NCBI GenBank assembly: GCA_964440915.1
Contig: CAYTTV010000001.1
Span: 62,001 to 126,000, forward strand
Direction: 5' to 3'
Length of the DNA stretch: 64,000 nt
Source: CAMPJM01 sp964440915
GTDB lineage: Bacteria; Bacteroidota; Bacteroidia; Cytophagales; Cyclobacteriaceae
A program made the translations under genes and the position numbers. The notes beneath the pieces were generated by a model that did not search any database, had not been told where the DNA came from, and worked only from the letters and a program-made list of their open reading frames with translations. Shown piece by piece: positions 53,031 through 61,862 of this stretch. Positions within the stretch are counted from its first letter, which is position 1. Every line of letters begins with the position of its first letter.

Positions 53031-53690
53031 TTATATCCTTTTGATCTGCTCTGACTCAAAGATATAAAACCCGCTCAACTCTTGCTTGGCTATTTTCAAC
53101 ATACCTTGTGCGACTGTTTTTGCGTGGATAGGTCTATATTTATTGAGTGGCCCTACAAAAATGAAGATCAGGAGGTAGGAGATCCACTTTGCCATGCTTT
53201 CGCCAAACCTTCTCTCTTTGCGGTCGCCCACGAGCAGCGAAGGACGGAAAACGTTGATGCTTTGGAAGGGGATGGAACTTACGGCTACTTCTATTTCGCC
53301 TTTCACACGACTATAGAACATTTTGGAATTGACATCGGCGCCGAGTGATGAGACGAGAAAGAAATGAAGAGCACCTTGCTGATGGGCTATTTTTGCTATC
53401 TCCAATGGATAGTGAAAGTCGACTTTATAAAAAGCCTCTTTGGAGCCGGCTTTTTTTCTTGTTGTGCCGAGGCAGCAGTAAACGTCATCAGATTTTAAGT
53501 TTTGGGCGGCTGATTGCAAGTCTTGAAAATCATTGATGATGACTTCAATTTTGGGGTGGTCTATCGTTGGCTTGCGTCTAGCCAGTACTTTTACTTTTGA
53601 ATAAAACTCGTCTTCTACTAATAATGACAACAAATGGCTGCCTACCAATCCGGTAGCTCCTACTACCAATGCTGTTTTCCCTTGATCCAT
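53031..53690 (-). CDS. NAD(P)-binding atypical SDR (HTATIP2/YbjT-like)
   Basis: A 219-residue Rossmann protein. TALVVGATGLVGSHLLSLL binds the dinucleotide, and DVYCCLGTTRKKAGSKEAF and FHYPLEIAKIAHQQGALHFFLVSSLGAD are typical of the HTATIP2-like group of oxidoreductase-like proteins. No reaction is established. It is upstream of dtd, 14 bp away, in the same operon. Confidence 0.88.
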   Translation of the reverse strand: MDQGKTALVVGATGLVGSHLLSLLVEDEFYSKVKVLARRKPTIDHPKIEVIINDFQDLQSAAQNLKSDDVYCCLGTTRKKAGSKEAFYKVDFHYPLEIAKIAHQQGALHFFLVSSLGADVNSKMFYSRVKGEIEVAVSSIPFQSINVFRPSLLVGDRKERRFGESMAKWISYLLIFIFVGPLNKYRPIHAKTVAQGMLKIAKQELSGFYIFESEQIKRI

Positions 53691-53832
53691 TTTAATTATT
53701 TATATTTCATCCGAAACCTGGGTGCAACTTCATCCAGAACCTCATGTTTTTACGCTTAAAAGGAAACCTCTTTTGCTTAGTCCTCATACGTTTGCGCTAT
53801 AAGAATGTTTGTGGAAATGGAAAATATGACTA

Positions 53833-53862
53833 TGATACAAAAGCTAAGAAGCTTCTGTATCA
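53833..53862. repeat. 13-bp hairpin overlapping the DUF1232 stop codon
   Basis: 53833-53845 pairs with 53850-53862 with one mismatch around the loop AAGA. It contains the stop codon of the minus-strand DUF1232 gene and may stop transcription or protect the mRNA end. Confidence 0.45.
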
Positions 53863-54281
53863 ATATACATGTTGTTTTTTTCCCAATCTTCAAAAGCTTC
53901 TATATCTTTTCTAAGGGCGCTGAAAATCCAGATCATGATAGTGGCGTCGTCAAGAAAACCTACTATTGGCAGAAAGTCGGGAATGAGATCCAACGGCATA
54001 ACAAAATACACCAAACCGCCGATGATGAGCACCATGCTGCGCCAGGGCATTTGCGTATAGCGATTTTGCTTATAGGCCTTCACCATTCTTATGGAAGCAC
54101 CTACTTTCATCATAAGCCGATCAAATTCTTTATTTTCCTTTCGTAACGTCAGGATCTTGTCCACCGCCGCATTCAATATCTTATGAAGTTTCACAGGATC
54201 GTGTAGCGCTTCTTGTGCCGTTCGTTTAGCTCTTTTGAAGAAGATGCTCTTCCTTACCAACTTTGGATCTTTTCCTTTCAT
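53844..54281 (-). CDS. YkvA/DUF1232 family membrane protein
   Basis: A 145-residue protein with the DUF1232 core (LIIGGLVYFVMPLDLIPDFLP, then GFLDDATIMIWIFSAL) at about residues 85-125, which forms one or two membrane helices. An N-terminal basic helical region precedes it (RKSIFFKRAKRTAQEAL). Function is unknown for the family. Confidence 0.9.
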   Translation of the reverse strand: MKGKDPKLVRKSIFFKRAKRTAQEALHDPVKLHKILNAAVDKILTLRKENKEFDRLMMKVGASIRMVKAYKQNRYTQMPWRSMVLIIGGLVYFVMPLDLIPDFLPIVGFLDDATIMIWIFSALRKDIEAFEDWEKNNMYIDTEAS

Positions 54282-54318
54282 CTTTTTGTCCTTTACGTGA
54301 TTGTCCTACCCATTGGTT

Positions 54319-54840
54319 CTAAAACACTTGTCGGATCTCGTTCTTTACTAGAACAAGCGCATGCGCTATCGGGTCTTGTTCTTTTTCTAGCATCTTTTCG
54401 AAGACTTTTTTGGCCAATGCCACCCCTTTGGCTTCTTCCGAAAGTTCCTCTCCTGCTTGATTGATCACCGTGATTACTGCTTCTTTGGCATTTTTTACCA
54501 CATCCCAAGCTTCATCCGACATATACACTTGCTGGGACAAGTTGTGGTTATATTCATTTCTTATTTCTGCAAGCAATATCTGCTGGAATTGTTTCGCATT
54601 ATAGGCACTATCGTTCAGTCTTACCACCAAATTATTGGGGCTTATCCGTTCTAAAAACAAGCACATTCTTTCGTATGCCTGCAACCGTATGGGCAAAACG
54701 GTATCCCTGCTTTTCATCTTATGATCAAGCATGGCTTTTTCGAGTTCCTTTGTTGTAAAGGATCTTATGGTCAGGTACATTCCGTAAAGTACTATGGCTG
54801 CGGGTATAATCAACTTGGCCAATTCAACTAATATTTCCAT
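54319..54840 (-). CDS. Hypothetical membrane-anchored protein (DUF7935-like)
   Basis: A 173-residue protein with one N-terminal transmembrane helix (about 7-27, LAKLIIPAAIVLYGMYLTI) and a helical cytoplasmic part (LPIRLQAYERMCLFLERISPNNLVVRL, AEIRNEYNHNLSQQVYMSDEAW). The RLQAYERxxLFLERI pattern is one I associate with a Bacteroidetes-conserved family of unknown function. Confidence 0.8.
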   Translation of the reverse strand: MEILVELAKLIIPAAIVLYGMYLTIRSFTTKELEKAMLDHKMKSRDTVLPIRLQAYERMCLFLERISPNNLVVRLNDSAYNAKQFQQILLAEIRNEYNHNLSQQVYMSDEAWDVVKNAKEAVITVINQAGEELSEEAKGVALAKKVFEKMLEKEQDPIAHALVLVKNEIRQVF

Positions 54841-54897
54841 ATTAAAATCGTTATTTTTTTATGCATAGTCTTCTTATTAAAATTTATAAGGGTACCC

Positions 54898-55419
54898 TCA
54901 CCGGTTAATGTACACCTGTGCCAGATTGAAGAAATTGCTAGACGACTTATAAGCCTTAAAAAGGTTTTCTGTATACCCGTTGTACAATGAAGCTAACGAA
55001 GTGAGCATTTTGGCTTGGATGTGTACGTTCTCTTCGAATATCTCCAATATGTTCACTTGAGGTATTACATATATTTCGGCATCTTCTGAAATGACCACCG
55101 CACTATATATCCTTTTAGTATTTTTTAGCAATACATTATCTCCGAACCCTTGGCCTGGAATAATGCGTGTAAGCACTTCGAACTTGTCTTGAATGTCGAT
55201 ATTCAGAGAGACTTCGCCAGTTTTGAGTACATAAAAAGCATGGCTTGGATCGTTCCTGAAAAAGACCACTTCGTTTTCTTTGTACTTGCGCAGGTAGAGA
55301 TAAGGGAGAAATAATTTCCGTTCTTCAGGAGCAAGCCTTTCAAACATCTTTACAGAGGATAAGAATTCTATTAAATACAGCTCCTGAGGAGTATAGGTTT
55401 TCTTGAAAGGGTTAATCAT
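54898..55419 (-). CDS. Cyclic-nucleotide-binding-domain protein without HTH
   Basis: A 173-residue protein consisting of one cNMP-binding (cupin) domain: FERLAPEERKLFLPYLYLRKY, EVVFFRNDPSHAFYVLKTGEVSL, PGQGFGDNVLL, AVVISEDAEIYVIP. After it come about 50 residues of helix and no DNA-binding HTH, so it is not a complete Crp/Fnr regulator. The start overlaps the tilS stop by 4 nt, indicating coupled translation. Confidence 0.85.
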   Translation of the reverse strand: MINPFKKTYTPQELYLIEFLSSVKMFERLAPEERKLFLPYLYLRKYKENEVVFFRNDPSHAFYVLKTGEVSLNIDIQDKFEVLTRIIPGQGFGDNVLLKNTKRIYSAVVISEDAEIYVIPQVNILEIFEENVHIQAKMLTSLASLYNGYTENLFKAYKSSSNFFNLAQVYINR

Positions 55420-56750
55420 GTTGGGACATTATATTGTACCTTCAATACATTTTTTGTTTCATTGGTTATCTTGAAACGATCGTCTATTCTATGGCCTATT
55501 ACCCAAGCGATCGCATTCCCTGAGGTTAACAAAAGCACCTCTCTTTTCAAGTTTAACGGAATTTTCTCATCAATCATAAAATCACTGAGCTTTTTTTTCT
55601 TCTTCATTCCCAAGGGAAAGAAGAAATCTCCATGTTGCCATTTTCTTATCTCCAGTGGAAAAGTCAGCTTGTCTAGATCTAAAGCTGCAATACGTTTATT
55701 GGCAGAAATCTTGAAACCGTCAGCCGCTTCATCGCTAAATTTCAACCACAGCCGCCCATCCTTAAATTCCTGTTGATCCCGAAATATGGCTACCGGGAGA
55801 AATGAGGACAGATCTTTTGGGCTTATGACCAAAGCTTCTCTGTCTATATTCAGTTGATGTGTGGGCGATTCAAATATCTTTCCTGCTCCTTCCAAAAGCT
55901 TTGTTTGGATATCTTTCGCTTGGATAAAGTTAAATCCATAACGTTTTATCAGGTCATGTAACACCACGGCATTGACCTTCTCGAGCATGAGCATCTCCAT
56001 ATCAATAAAAATATTGCTATTGACCTTTTTGACTGCTTTTTGCTCAATTTTGGCTACATGCGCCAGATATACCTCTTCTACCTGCGCTATGCGCTCAATG
56101 GTATTTTGGAAAGTATTTTCTAGATCGGGATTTACTTGTTTTAGCACAGGTACTACTTCATGGCGGATAAGGTTGCGAGCGTATTTTACTGACTCGTTAG
56201 AACTGTCTTCCCGCCAGGCTAGCTGCTTCTGGGCTACAAAGTCCATGATCATCTCCTTATCGGCAAACAAAATAGGCCGCACCAACTTGCCGAACTTGTG
56301 TTTTATGCCATGCAATCCTGCTATACCCGTACCTTTTGTCAAGTTGAACAACACCGTTTCGAGTGCATCATTCTTATGATGCGCTGTAGCCACGTAGTCG
56401 TACCCGTAGTCGTCCATTAGCTGAGCAAACCATGCGTAGCGAAGCTGGCGGGCAGCCATTTGAATGGATATTTTTTCTTTCTCTGCGAAAGCTTGTGTAT
56501 CAAAAACGTGACTATGAAAAGGAGCTTTGACGCGCTTAGCCATTTTCTTTACGAACTCTTCATCCGCATCAGAATCTTCGCCACGCAAGGCAAAATTGCA
56601 ATGGGCTACCCCAAAGGCACATATTTCAGCATCTTTAAAACATCGGAGCATGGCTACAGAGTCTATCCCTCCACTGATTGCCAACAGTACTTTGTTGTTT
56701 TCGTCAAACAGCTGGTTATCCTTGACAAATTGAGTGAATTCTTTAATCAT
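55416..56750 (-). CDS. tilS: tRNA(Ile)-lysidine synthase
   Basis: A 444-residue ATP-dependent ligase that adds lysine to C34 of the tRNA reading AUA. The PP-loop VLLAISGGIDSVAML is near residue 22, followed by VAHCNFALRGEDSD and ATAHHKNDALETVLFNLTKGTGIAGLHG. A C-terminal TilS domain is present (WQHGDFFFPLGMKKKKKLSDF). The ATG at 56750 is chosen; a longer reading from 56873 would overlap the divergent OstA-like gene and adds no family sequence. Confidence 0.96.
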   Translation of the reverse strand: MIKEFTQFVKDNQLFDENNKVLLAISGGIDSVAMLRCFKDAEICAFGVAHCNFALRGEDSDADEEFVKKMAKRVKAPFHSHVFDTQAFAEKEKISIQMAARQLRYAWFAQLMDDYGYDYVATAHHKNDALETVLFNLTKGTGIAGLHGIKHKFGKLVRPILFADKEMIMDFVAQKQLAWREDSSNESVKYARNLIRHEVVPVLKQVNPDLENTFQNTIERIAQVEEVYLAHVAKIEQKAVKKVNSNIFIDMEMLMLEKVNAVVLHDLIKRYGFNFIQAKDIQTKLLEGAGKIFESPTHQLNIDREALVISPKDLSSFLPVAIFRDQQEFKDGRLWLKFSDEAADGFKISANKRIAALDLDKLTFPLEIRKWQHGDFFFPLGMKKKKKLSDFMIDEKIPLNLKREVLLLTSGNAIAWVIGHRIDDRFKITNETKNVLKVQYNVPT

Positions 56751-56828
56751 AAAAAAGGGTATAATAATTGCATTGCAGCAGCAATAGAATTTGATCTGTT
56801 TTACAAGACCCTCTATTTGTTTTTTACT

Positions 56829-56836
56829 TAGCTTTG
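56829..56836 (+). promoter_or_regulatory. Bacteroidetes-type -7 element for the OstA-like gene
   Basis: TAGCTTTG matches TAnnTTTG. It ends 11 bp before the ATG at 56848, so the transcript leader would be very short. Confidence 0.45.
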
Positions 56837-56847
56837 CTCCAAATTTA

Positions 56848-58416
56848 ATGCAAACCATGAGATTTTGTGCCATTATAATCGTCAGCCTTCTTTTTTTTAT
56901 GGCAGGAGTTCAGCCACTCTTGGCACAAACGCGCGAGCGGGTCATTCTTAAAAATGGGGGCGACTATTTGGAGAGTGCCGAAAGAGATGGCGAAAAGTTC
57001 CAAAAGCTCATCGGAAGTCCTAGCAACCAAGTACAGTTTGTTCAGAAAGAAACCAGAATTTTTGGTGACTCCGTATATTACTTCAAGGAGCGAAATTCTG
57101 TAGAAGTATTCGGTCATGTGAAAATATTAGAAGGGGACTCCATCACCATTACAGGGGAAAAGCTCATATACGACGGCAATGCAAAACTTGCCCAACTTAG
57201 AAATGAGGTAGTGTATAAAGACCCATCCATGACGCTTTATACTGACTTTCTAGATTATGACATGCCCGCAAAGCTAGCTTACTACTATGAGGGTGGAAAG
57301 CTTATCACCAACAACAGTACCCTTACGAGCGATATGGGGCATTATGAAACCGACAGGAAATTCGCATCATTCAAAGACAGCGTCATCCTCATAAGCCCTG
57401 AATACAACCTTGAATCAGACACCTTACAGTACAATACTGTATCAGAAATTGCCTACACACGCGGCCCCACTACCGTGATCACCAACGATGGCACAGTGCT
57501 GAAAGCAAAAGAGGGCCTAGAATATAAGACGCAACAAAAACAATCTCTCTTTCAAGTAAGTGAAATCGAAACAGAAGATTATATCCTTAAAGGCGACGAG
57601 CTGTTTTTTGATGATATAAAGAAATTCTACACCGCCACCACCAATGTAGAAATGGTGGCTAAGGAGGACAACATCATTATATATGGCGATTTTGGTCGCT
57701 ACTGGCGATCAGAAGGAATCATTAAGGTATATGGCAATACCCTAATGAAGAAAGAAGTAAATAGAGACACTTTATACCTCACGGCAGACACCTTGGTTTC
57801 TATTGAGGACTCTATCCCAGCGAATAAAAGAATATTGGCATATAACAAAGTGAAGATCTTTAAATCGAATCTGCAAGGGATATCCGACTCGCTGGCCTAC
57901 CATAACCTTGATTCAATTCTGTATTTCTATAAAGACCCCGTGCTCTGGTCAAACGAAAACCAAATAACCGGCGATTCCATCAATATCGAGATTGTGAACA
58001 ATACGGTAGACAAAATGAATACTAAGGGTAACTCCTTCGTGGTTTCTCAGGACACTCTCAATAATTTTAATCAAATAAAAGGACGGGATATGGTGGCGCA
58101 TTTTTTTAATGGCGACATAGACCGGGTATACGTCTACGGCAATGGAGAAAGCATTTATTATGCTTTAGAAGAAGACACTGTGCTTACAGGTATGAATAAA
58201 ATCATATGCAGCAACATGCTCATCAAGTTTAAGGAAGGGCAGGCCAATAGCATTTCTTTTTATACCAATCCTGATGCCTCATTCTTCCCTCCCCATGAAA
58301 TTCTGGAGCCCGAGACAAAGCTGAGGGGTTTTGCCTGGCGGGAAGAGGAAAGACCTGAAAGACAAGATGTAATACCAGAACGTATAAGTGGGATCGCCAA
58401 AACAGAAGCGCAGTAA
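56848..58416 (+). CDS. OstA/LptA-like lipopolysaccharide export protein
   Basis: A 522-residue periplasmic protein with a signal peptide (AIIIVSLLFFMAGVQPLLAQ). The rest is built of repeated short beta-strands of the OstA/LptD-N beta-jellyroll kind, with recurring phrases such as VEVFGHVKILEGDSITITGEKL, KAKEGLEYKTQ, LYLTADTLVSIEDS and KVKIFKSNLQGISDSLAY. It would help carry LPS across the periplasm. At over 500 residues it is longer than E. coli LptA (about 185), as is usual for Bacteroidetes OstA-like proteins. It is divergent from tilS. Confidence 0.88.
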   Translation: MQTMRFCAIIIVSLLFFMAGVQPLLAQTRERVILKNGGDYLESAERDGEKFQKLIGSPSNQVQFVQKETRIFGDSVYYFKERNSVEVFGHVKILEGDSITITGEKLIYDGNAKLAQLRNEVVYKDPSMTLYTDFLDYDMPAKLAYYYEGGKLITNNSTLTSDMGHYETDRKFASFKDSVILISPEYNLESDTLQYNTVSEIAYTRGPTTVITNDGTVLKAKEGLEYKTQQKQSLFQVSEIETEDYILKGDELFFDDIKKFYTATTNVEMVAKEDNIIIYGDFGRYWRSEGIIKVYGNTLMKKEVNRDTLYLTADTLVSIEDSIPANKRILAYNKVKIFKSNLQGISDSLAYHNLDSILYFYKDPVLWSNENQITGDSINIEIVNNTVDKMNTKGNSFVVSQDTLNNFNQIKGRDMVAHFFNGDIDRVYVYGNGESIYYALEEDTVLTGMNKIICSNMLIKFKEGQANSISFYTNPDASFFPPHEILEPETKLRGFAWREEERPERQDVIPERISGIAKTEAQ

Positions 58417-58635
58417 TGCTCCTTTATACACGAAAAAAAAAGATCAAGAAACAAAAAGTTGAAACATTTTCATCTGGTTTCGTTTAATAAAAATACGAAT
58501 GTTTTAATACACAAGGGGTCTTGAAATTTCACTAAATATTTATATCTTCATGTAAGATTATTGCATTTATTGAAAACCCAATGTGAAAATTAAATTCTAA
58601 TTTTAATTATTGAAAAAAATCTACCCATTTAATAC

Positions 58636-59346
58636 ATGCGAGGGCTTATTCTAACGGTATTTATTAGCGTGCTTTGTAGCATTGTACATGCTCAAAGCTT
58701 GCGTATTACCCATACGCCAGACAATGTATTTGGTAGAACAGCTTCAGAAATCCCCGTCAATATCAGCATCAAGAACACTACGAAAAAACCAATAGAAGTA
58801 ATTTTTTATCGGAAATCCATAGACATCCATAGTGGACAGGAAAGCTATTTCTGTGTAGGAAAAAATTGTTACTCTCCAGAAACCCAATCAGCAACAGAAA
58901 CAAAGGAGTTGCGTCCAGGAGAAGTATTTGATGGTTTTAAAAGTATTTTGAATTCTGGACTTGGAAAATCCGTCAGCACCATCACCTATTGCTTTCAAAA
59001 TGCTGCCGATCCTTCTGATGAAGTATGCCATACGCTCACCTATCATGTATCATCCTTATCGGCCAATGACGTCCTATTTTATGACAATTCCATTTCTGTC
59101 AGCAATATATACCCAAACCCTATCGATGAAATAGCCATTTTTGATTACTCCATTAAAGACCCAAAAGTGAAAGCCAAAATAATTCTTCACAATGTCTTAG
59201 GGGGTATTGTAGAAGAGCATCCACTGAATGAGCTTGAATCCAAGCTTAAGATTTATACAAAAAGCTTCAGTCCAGGTGTTTATTTTTATACTTTAAACGT
59301 GGACAATCAAAATATTATCACCAAGAAGTTCGTAATAAAACGATAA
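58636..59346 (+). CDS. Secreted protein with T9SS type A C-terminal sorting domain
   Basis: A 236-residue exported protein: a signal peptide (LILTVFISVLCSIVHAQ), an N-terminal Ig-like region (about 20-145) with four Cys in two local pairs (CVGKNC and CFQ...EVC), and a C-terminal type IX secretion sorting domain (about 155-236) with SVSNIYPNPI, KIILHNVLGGIVEE and SPGVYFYTLNVDNQNIITKKFVIK. The cargo would be released or anchored at the surface by T9SS. No function can be assigned to the N-terminal domain. Confidence 0.87.
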   Translation: MRGLILTVFISVLCSIVHAQSLRITHTPDNVFGRTASEIPVNISIKNTTKKPIEVIFYRKSIDIHSGQESYFCVGKNCYSPETQSATETKELRPGEVFDGFKSILNSGLGKSVSTITYCFQNAADPSDEVCHTLTYHVSSLSANDVLFYDNSISVSNIYPNPIDEIAIFDYSIKDPKVKAKIILHNVLGGIVEEHPLNELESKLKIYTKSFSPGVYFYTLNVDNQNIITKKFVIKR

Positions 59347-59434
59347 GCACAAAACTTATTGCTGACGCATTGTCAAACCGAGATGTCTTACCTTTATAAA
59401 ACAGATTAATCCTTCGGTTCTGCACAGATTGTGC

Positions 59435-59467
59435 TTTTGTTTATTAACTTTACCTGCTTTATATTTG
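59435..59467 (+). promoter_or_regulatory. Promoter of the bamD-rpoZ-coaBC operon
   Basis: TTTTG at 59435-59439 and TATATTTG at 59460-59467 are 20 bp apart, matching the Bacteroidetes -33/-7 pattern. The -7 element ends only 7 bp before the bamD ATG at 59475, so the mRNA would be leaderless or nearly so. Confidence 0.72.
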
Positions 59468-59474
59468 CACCCTT

Positions 59475-60314
59475 ATGTTTCAAAACAGGCCTATACATAA
59501 ATTCCTTTGCCTCTCCTTATTGAGCATCGTACTGCTATCCTCTGCTTCGTGTAGCAAATTCAGGAAGATTCAAAAAAGCGACGACTGGAAAGTTAAATAC
59601 GATGCTGCGATCAATTATTATGAAAAAGGGGGAAGAGGGGATTATTACAAAGCTGCTGTATTATTCGAAGAAGTGCTGCCCTTGATAAGAGGTAGCAAGG
59701 AAGCTGAAAAAGCACAGTTTTACTATGCCTATGCGCATTATTATCAGCAGCAATATATTTTAAGCGCTCACTATTTCAAAACTTTCTACGAAACCTATTC
59801 GAGGAGTGAGCAAGCCGAGGAGGCAATGTACATGCATGCTTATTCATTGTACCTTACTTCCCCGATTATAGACCTGGATCAGACCAGCACGAATGAGGCT
59901 ATACAAGCCATGCAGACTTTCCTCAACAGATATCCTACAAGCCAATACCTGGATGACGGCACTCGGATTATTGATCAGTTGAGGGCAAAGCTGGAAGCAA
60001 AGGCCTTTGAAAATGCCAAGTTATATCAAAAATTAGGGAGGTACAAAGCCGCACTCGTGGCCTACGATAATTTTGAGAATGATTTTCCAGGTTCTGCAAA
60101 AACTGAAGAAGTGAAGTATTTGAAAGTGTTGGTTCAGTATCAGTATGCAAAAGAAAGCACCCGACGCAAACAAGGGGAACGATTTAATGCAACAATTGAT
60201 TATTATAGAGACTTTATAGATAACTATCCAGAAAGTCAGTTTGCTAAAGAAGCAGAACAGATGTATGTTTCCAGTCTTAGCAACTTAGAAAAGATAAACG
60301 ACAATAATTTATAA
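59475..60314 (+). CDS. bamD: Outer-membrane assembly lipoprotein BamD
   Basis: A 279-residue lipoprotein of the Bam complex, which inserts beta-barrel proteins in the outer membrane. The lipidated Cys is residue 26 (LLSSASCSK). TPR-like repeats follow (YYKAAVLFEEVLPLIRG, AQFYYAYAHYYQQQYILSAHYF, RYKAALVAYDNFENDFPGS, FIDNYPESQFAKEAEQM). It starts the operon bamD-rpoZ-coaBC-DUF4835-recN, a conserved order in Bacteroidetes. Confidence 0.95.
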   Translation: MFQNRPIHKFLCLSLLSIVLLSSASCSKFRKIQKSDDWKVKYDAAINYYEKGGRGDYYKAAVLFEEVLPLIRGSKEAEKAQFYYAYAHYYQQQYILSAHYFKTFYETYSRSEQAEEAMYMHAYSLYLTSPIIDLDQTSTNEAIQAMQTFLNRYPTSQYLDDGTRIIDQLRAKLEAKAFENAKLYQKLGRYKAALVAYDNFENDFPGSAKTEEVKYLKVLVQYQYAKESTRRKQGERFNATIDYYRDFIDNYPESQFAKEAEQMYVSSLSNLEKINDNNL

Positions 60315-60325
60315 ACCATATTCCA

Positions 60326-60649
60326 ATGCATAATATGATGGCAACGAATGCGTCAATTATTACACGCGATATTGACAAGATAGCCGAGCCCACTGGCAAT
60401 ATATATGAATCGGTGGCGGTAATTTCAAAGAGAGCGCGACAAATTTCTTCTAAAATGAAAGATGAATTGAGCAGTAAGCTGGCAGAATTTGCCTCCACTG
60501 TCGACAATTTAGAAGAGATTTTTGAAAATAGAGAGCAGATCGAAATTTCTAAATTTTATGAGAGAATGCCTAAGCCAACAAACGTGGCGATAGATGAATT
60601 CTTGGAAGGCGAAGTGATGTTCAGAAGGCCTGATTTGGAAAACGAATAG
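60326..60649 (+). CDS. rpoZ: RNA polymerase omega subunit (Bacteroidetes type)
   Basis: A 107-residue protein between bamD and coaBC, the usual place of rpoZ in Bacteroidetes. SIITRDIDKIAEPTGNIYESVAVISKRARQIS, quoted here as ITRDIDKIAEPTGNIYE and VAVISKRARQI, shows the omega pattern (a start block followed by the helix with ISKRARQI). The divergent C-terminal part is also usual in this phylum. Tandem Met codons make the exact start uncertain by 3-4 residues. Confidence 0.9.
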   Translation: MHNMMATNASIITRDIDKIAEPTGNIYESVAVISKRARQISSKMKDELSSKLAEFASTVDNLEEIFENREQIEISKFYERMPKPTNVAIDEFLEGEVMFRRPDLENE

Positions 60650-60659
60650 CAAAGCCGCC

Positions 60660-61862
60660 ATGCTCCAGAATAAAAAGATTTTATTGGGAGTATGCGGTAG
60701 TATTGCTGCATATAAGGCAGCCTCTCTCGTAAGGCTACTTGTAAAAGCAGGGGCAGAGGTGAAAGTTGTTATGACTGCCTCTGCCTCTTCATTTATTACC
60801 CCTTTAACACTATCGACTCTTTCAAAACATCCGGTATTGAGCCGTTTTGAGAAAGTTGAGGGAGGGCTTTGGAACAATCATGTAGAACTAGGGCTTTGGG
60901 CAGACCTTCTGCTAGTGGCTCCGGCAAGCGCACATACCATTGCTAAATTCGCCCATGGGCTCTGCGACAATCTCCTTAGTGCAACCTACCTTTCTGCAAG
61001 GTGTCCGGTATTTTTAGCACCAGCCATGGACCTGGACATGTACCAACATCCTACCACTCTTGAAAATCTCCAAACCTTAAAAGCAAATGGTAATCATATT
61101 ATTGATGCCGCTACAGGGGAACTCGCTAGTGGCCTGTTTGGAACTGGCAGGATGGCGGAACCAGAAGACATATTTGCAGTAGTAGAAGATTTTTTCACTT
61201 TGAAGCAATCACTTCAAGGCAGAAGAGTGCTCATTACAGCAGGCCCTACATACGAAGCCATAGACCCAGTGCGATTCATAGGAAATCATTCTAGTGGAAA
61301 GATGGGATTTGCTCTGGCAGAAGTAGCTGCCAAGCACGGTGCTCAAGTCACCTTGATCAGTGGGCCTTCCAAATTAGAAGCACAGCACCCCGCTATCCAT
61401 ACCCATCGGGTCACATCCGCACATGAAATGTACGAAGTCGCCCATCAAAACTACTTTGACAAGGACATCCTTATCTTTGCCGCAGCGGTAGCAGATTATA
61501 CGCCATCAAAAGTTGCTGGCCAAAAAATAAAAAGCTCCAACGAGGCCATGACGATCTCGCTGGAGAAAACCAAAGACATAGCTGCTGAAATTGGTAAGAT
61601 GAAAAAGAAAGACCAGTTTTCGGTAGGATTTGCCTTGGAAACGGAAAATGAAGCTGCGAATGCCCATGGAAAACTTATCAAAAAAAATTTCGATATGATC
61701 GTACTGAATTCGCTTAACGATCAGGGAGCTGGATTTTCTCACGATACCAATAAAATAACAATTATTGATCGCGATAATAAACAAGAAGTATTTGAGTTAA
61801 AACATAAAGACGAAGTGGCCGAAGATATCATTCAGGCCATCGCCAGCAGATATGGCCAATAA
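60660..61862 (+). CDS. coaBC: Bifunctional phosphopantothenoylcysteine decarboxylase/synthase
   Basis: A 400-residue coenzyme A biosynthesis enzyme. The N-terminal flavoprotein decarboxylase domain (CoaC, about 1-180) has ILLGVCGSIAAYKAASLVRLL, the active-site His in WNNHVELGLWADLLLVAPASA and AMDLDMYQHP. The C-terminal synthase domain (CoaB) has VLITAGPTYEAIDPVRFIGN, SSGKMGFALAE, AAVADYTP and the conserved Lys of KIKSS. Its end overlaps the next gene by 11 nt. Confidence 0.97.
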   Translation: MLQNKKILLGVCGSIAAYKAASLVRLLVKAGAEVKVVMTASASSFITPLTLSTLSKHPVLSRFEKVEGGLWNNHVELGLWADLLLVAPASAHTIAKFAHGLCDNLLSATYLSARCPVFLAPAMDLDMYQHPTTLENLQTLKANGNHIIDAATGELASGLFGTGRMAEPEDIFAVVEDFFTLKQSLQGRRVLITAGPTYEAIDPVRFIGNHSSGKMGFALAEVAAKHGAQVTLISGPSKLEAQHPAIHTHRVTSAHEMYEVAHQNYFDKDILIFAAAVADYTPSKVAGQKIKSSNEAMTISLEKTKDIAAEIGKMKKKDQFSVGFALETENEAANAHGKLIKKNFDMIVLNSLNDQGAGFSHDTNKITIIDRDNKQEVFELKHKDEVAEDIIQAIASRYGQ

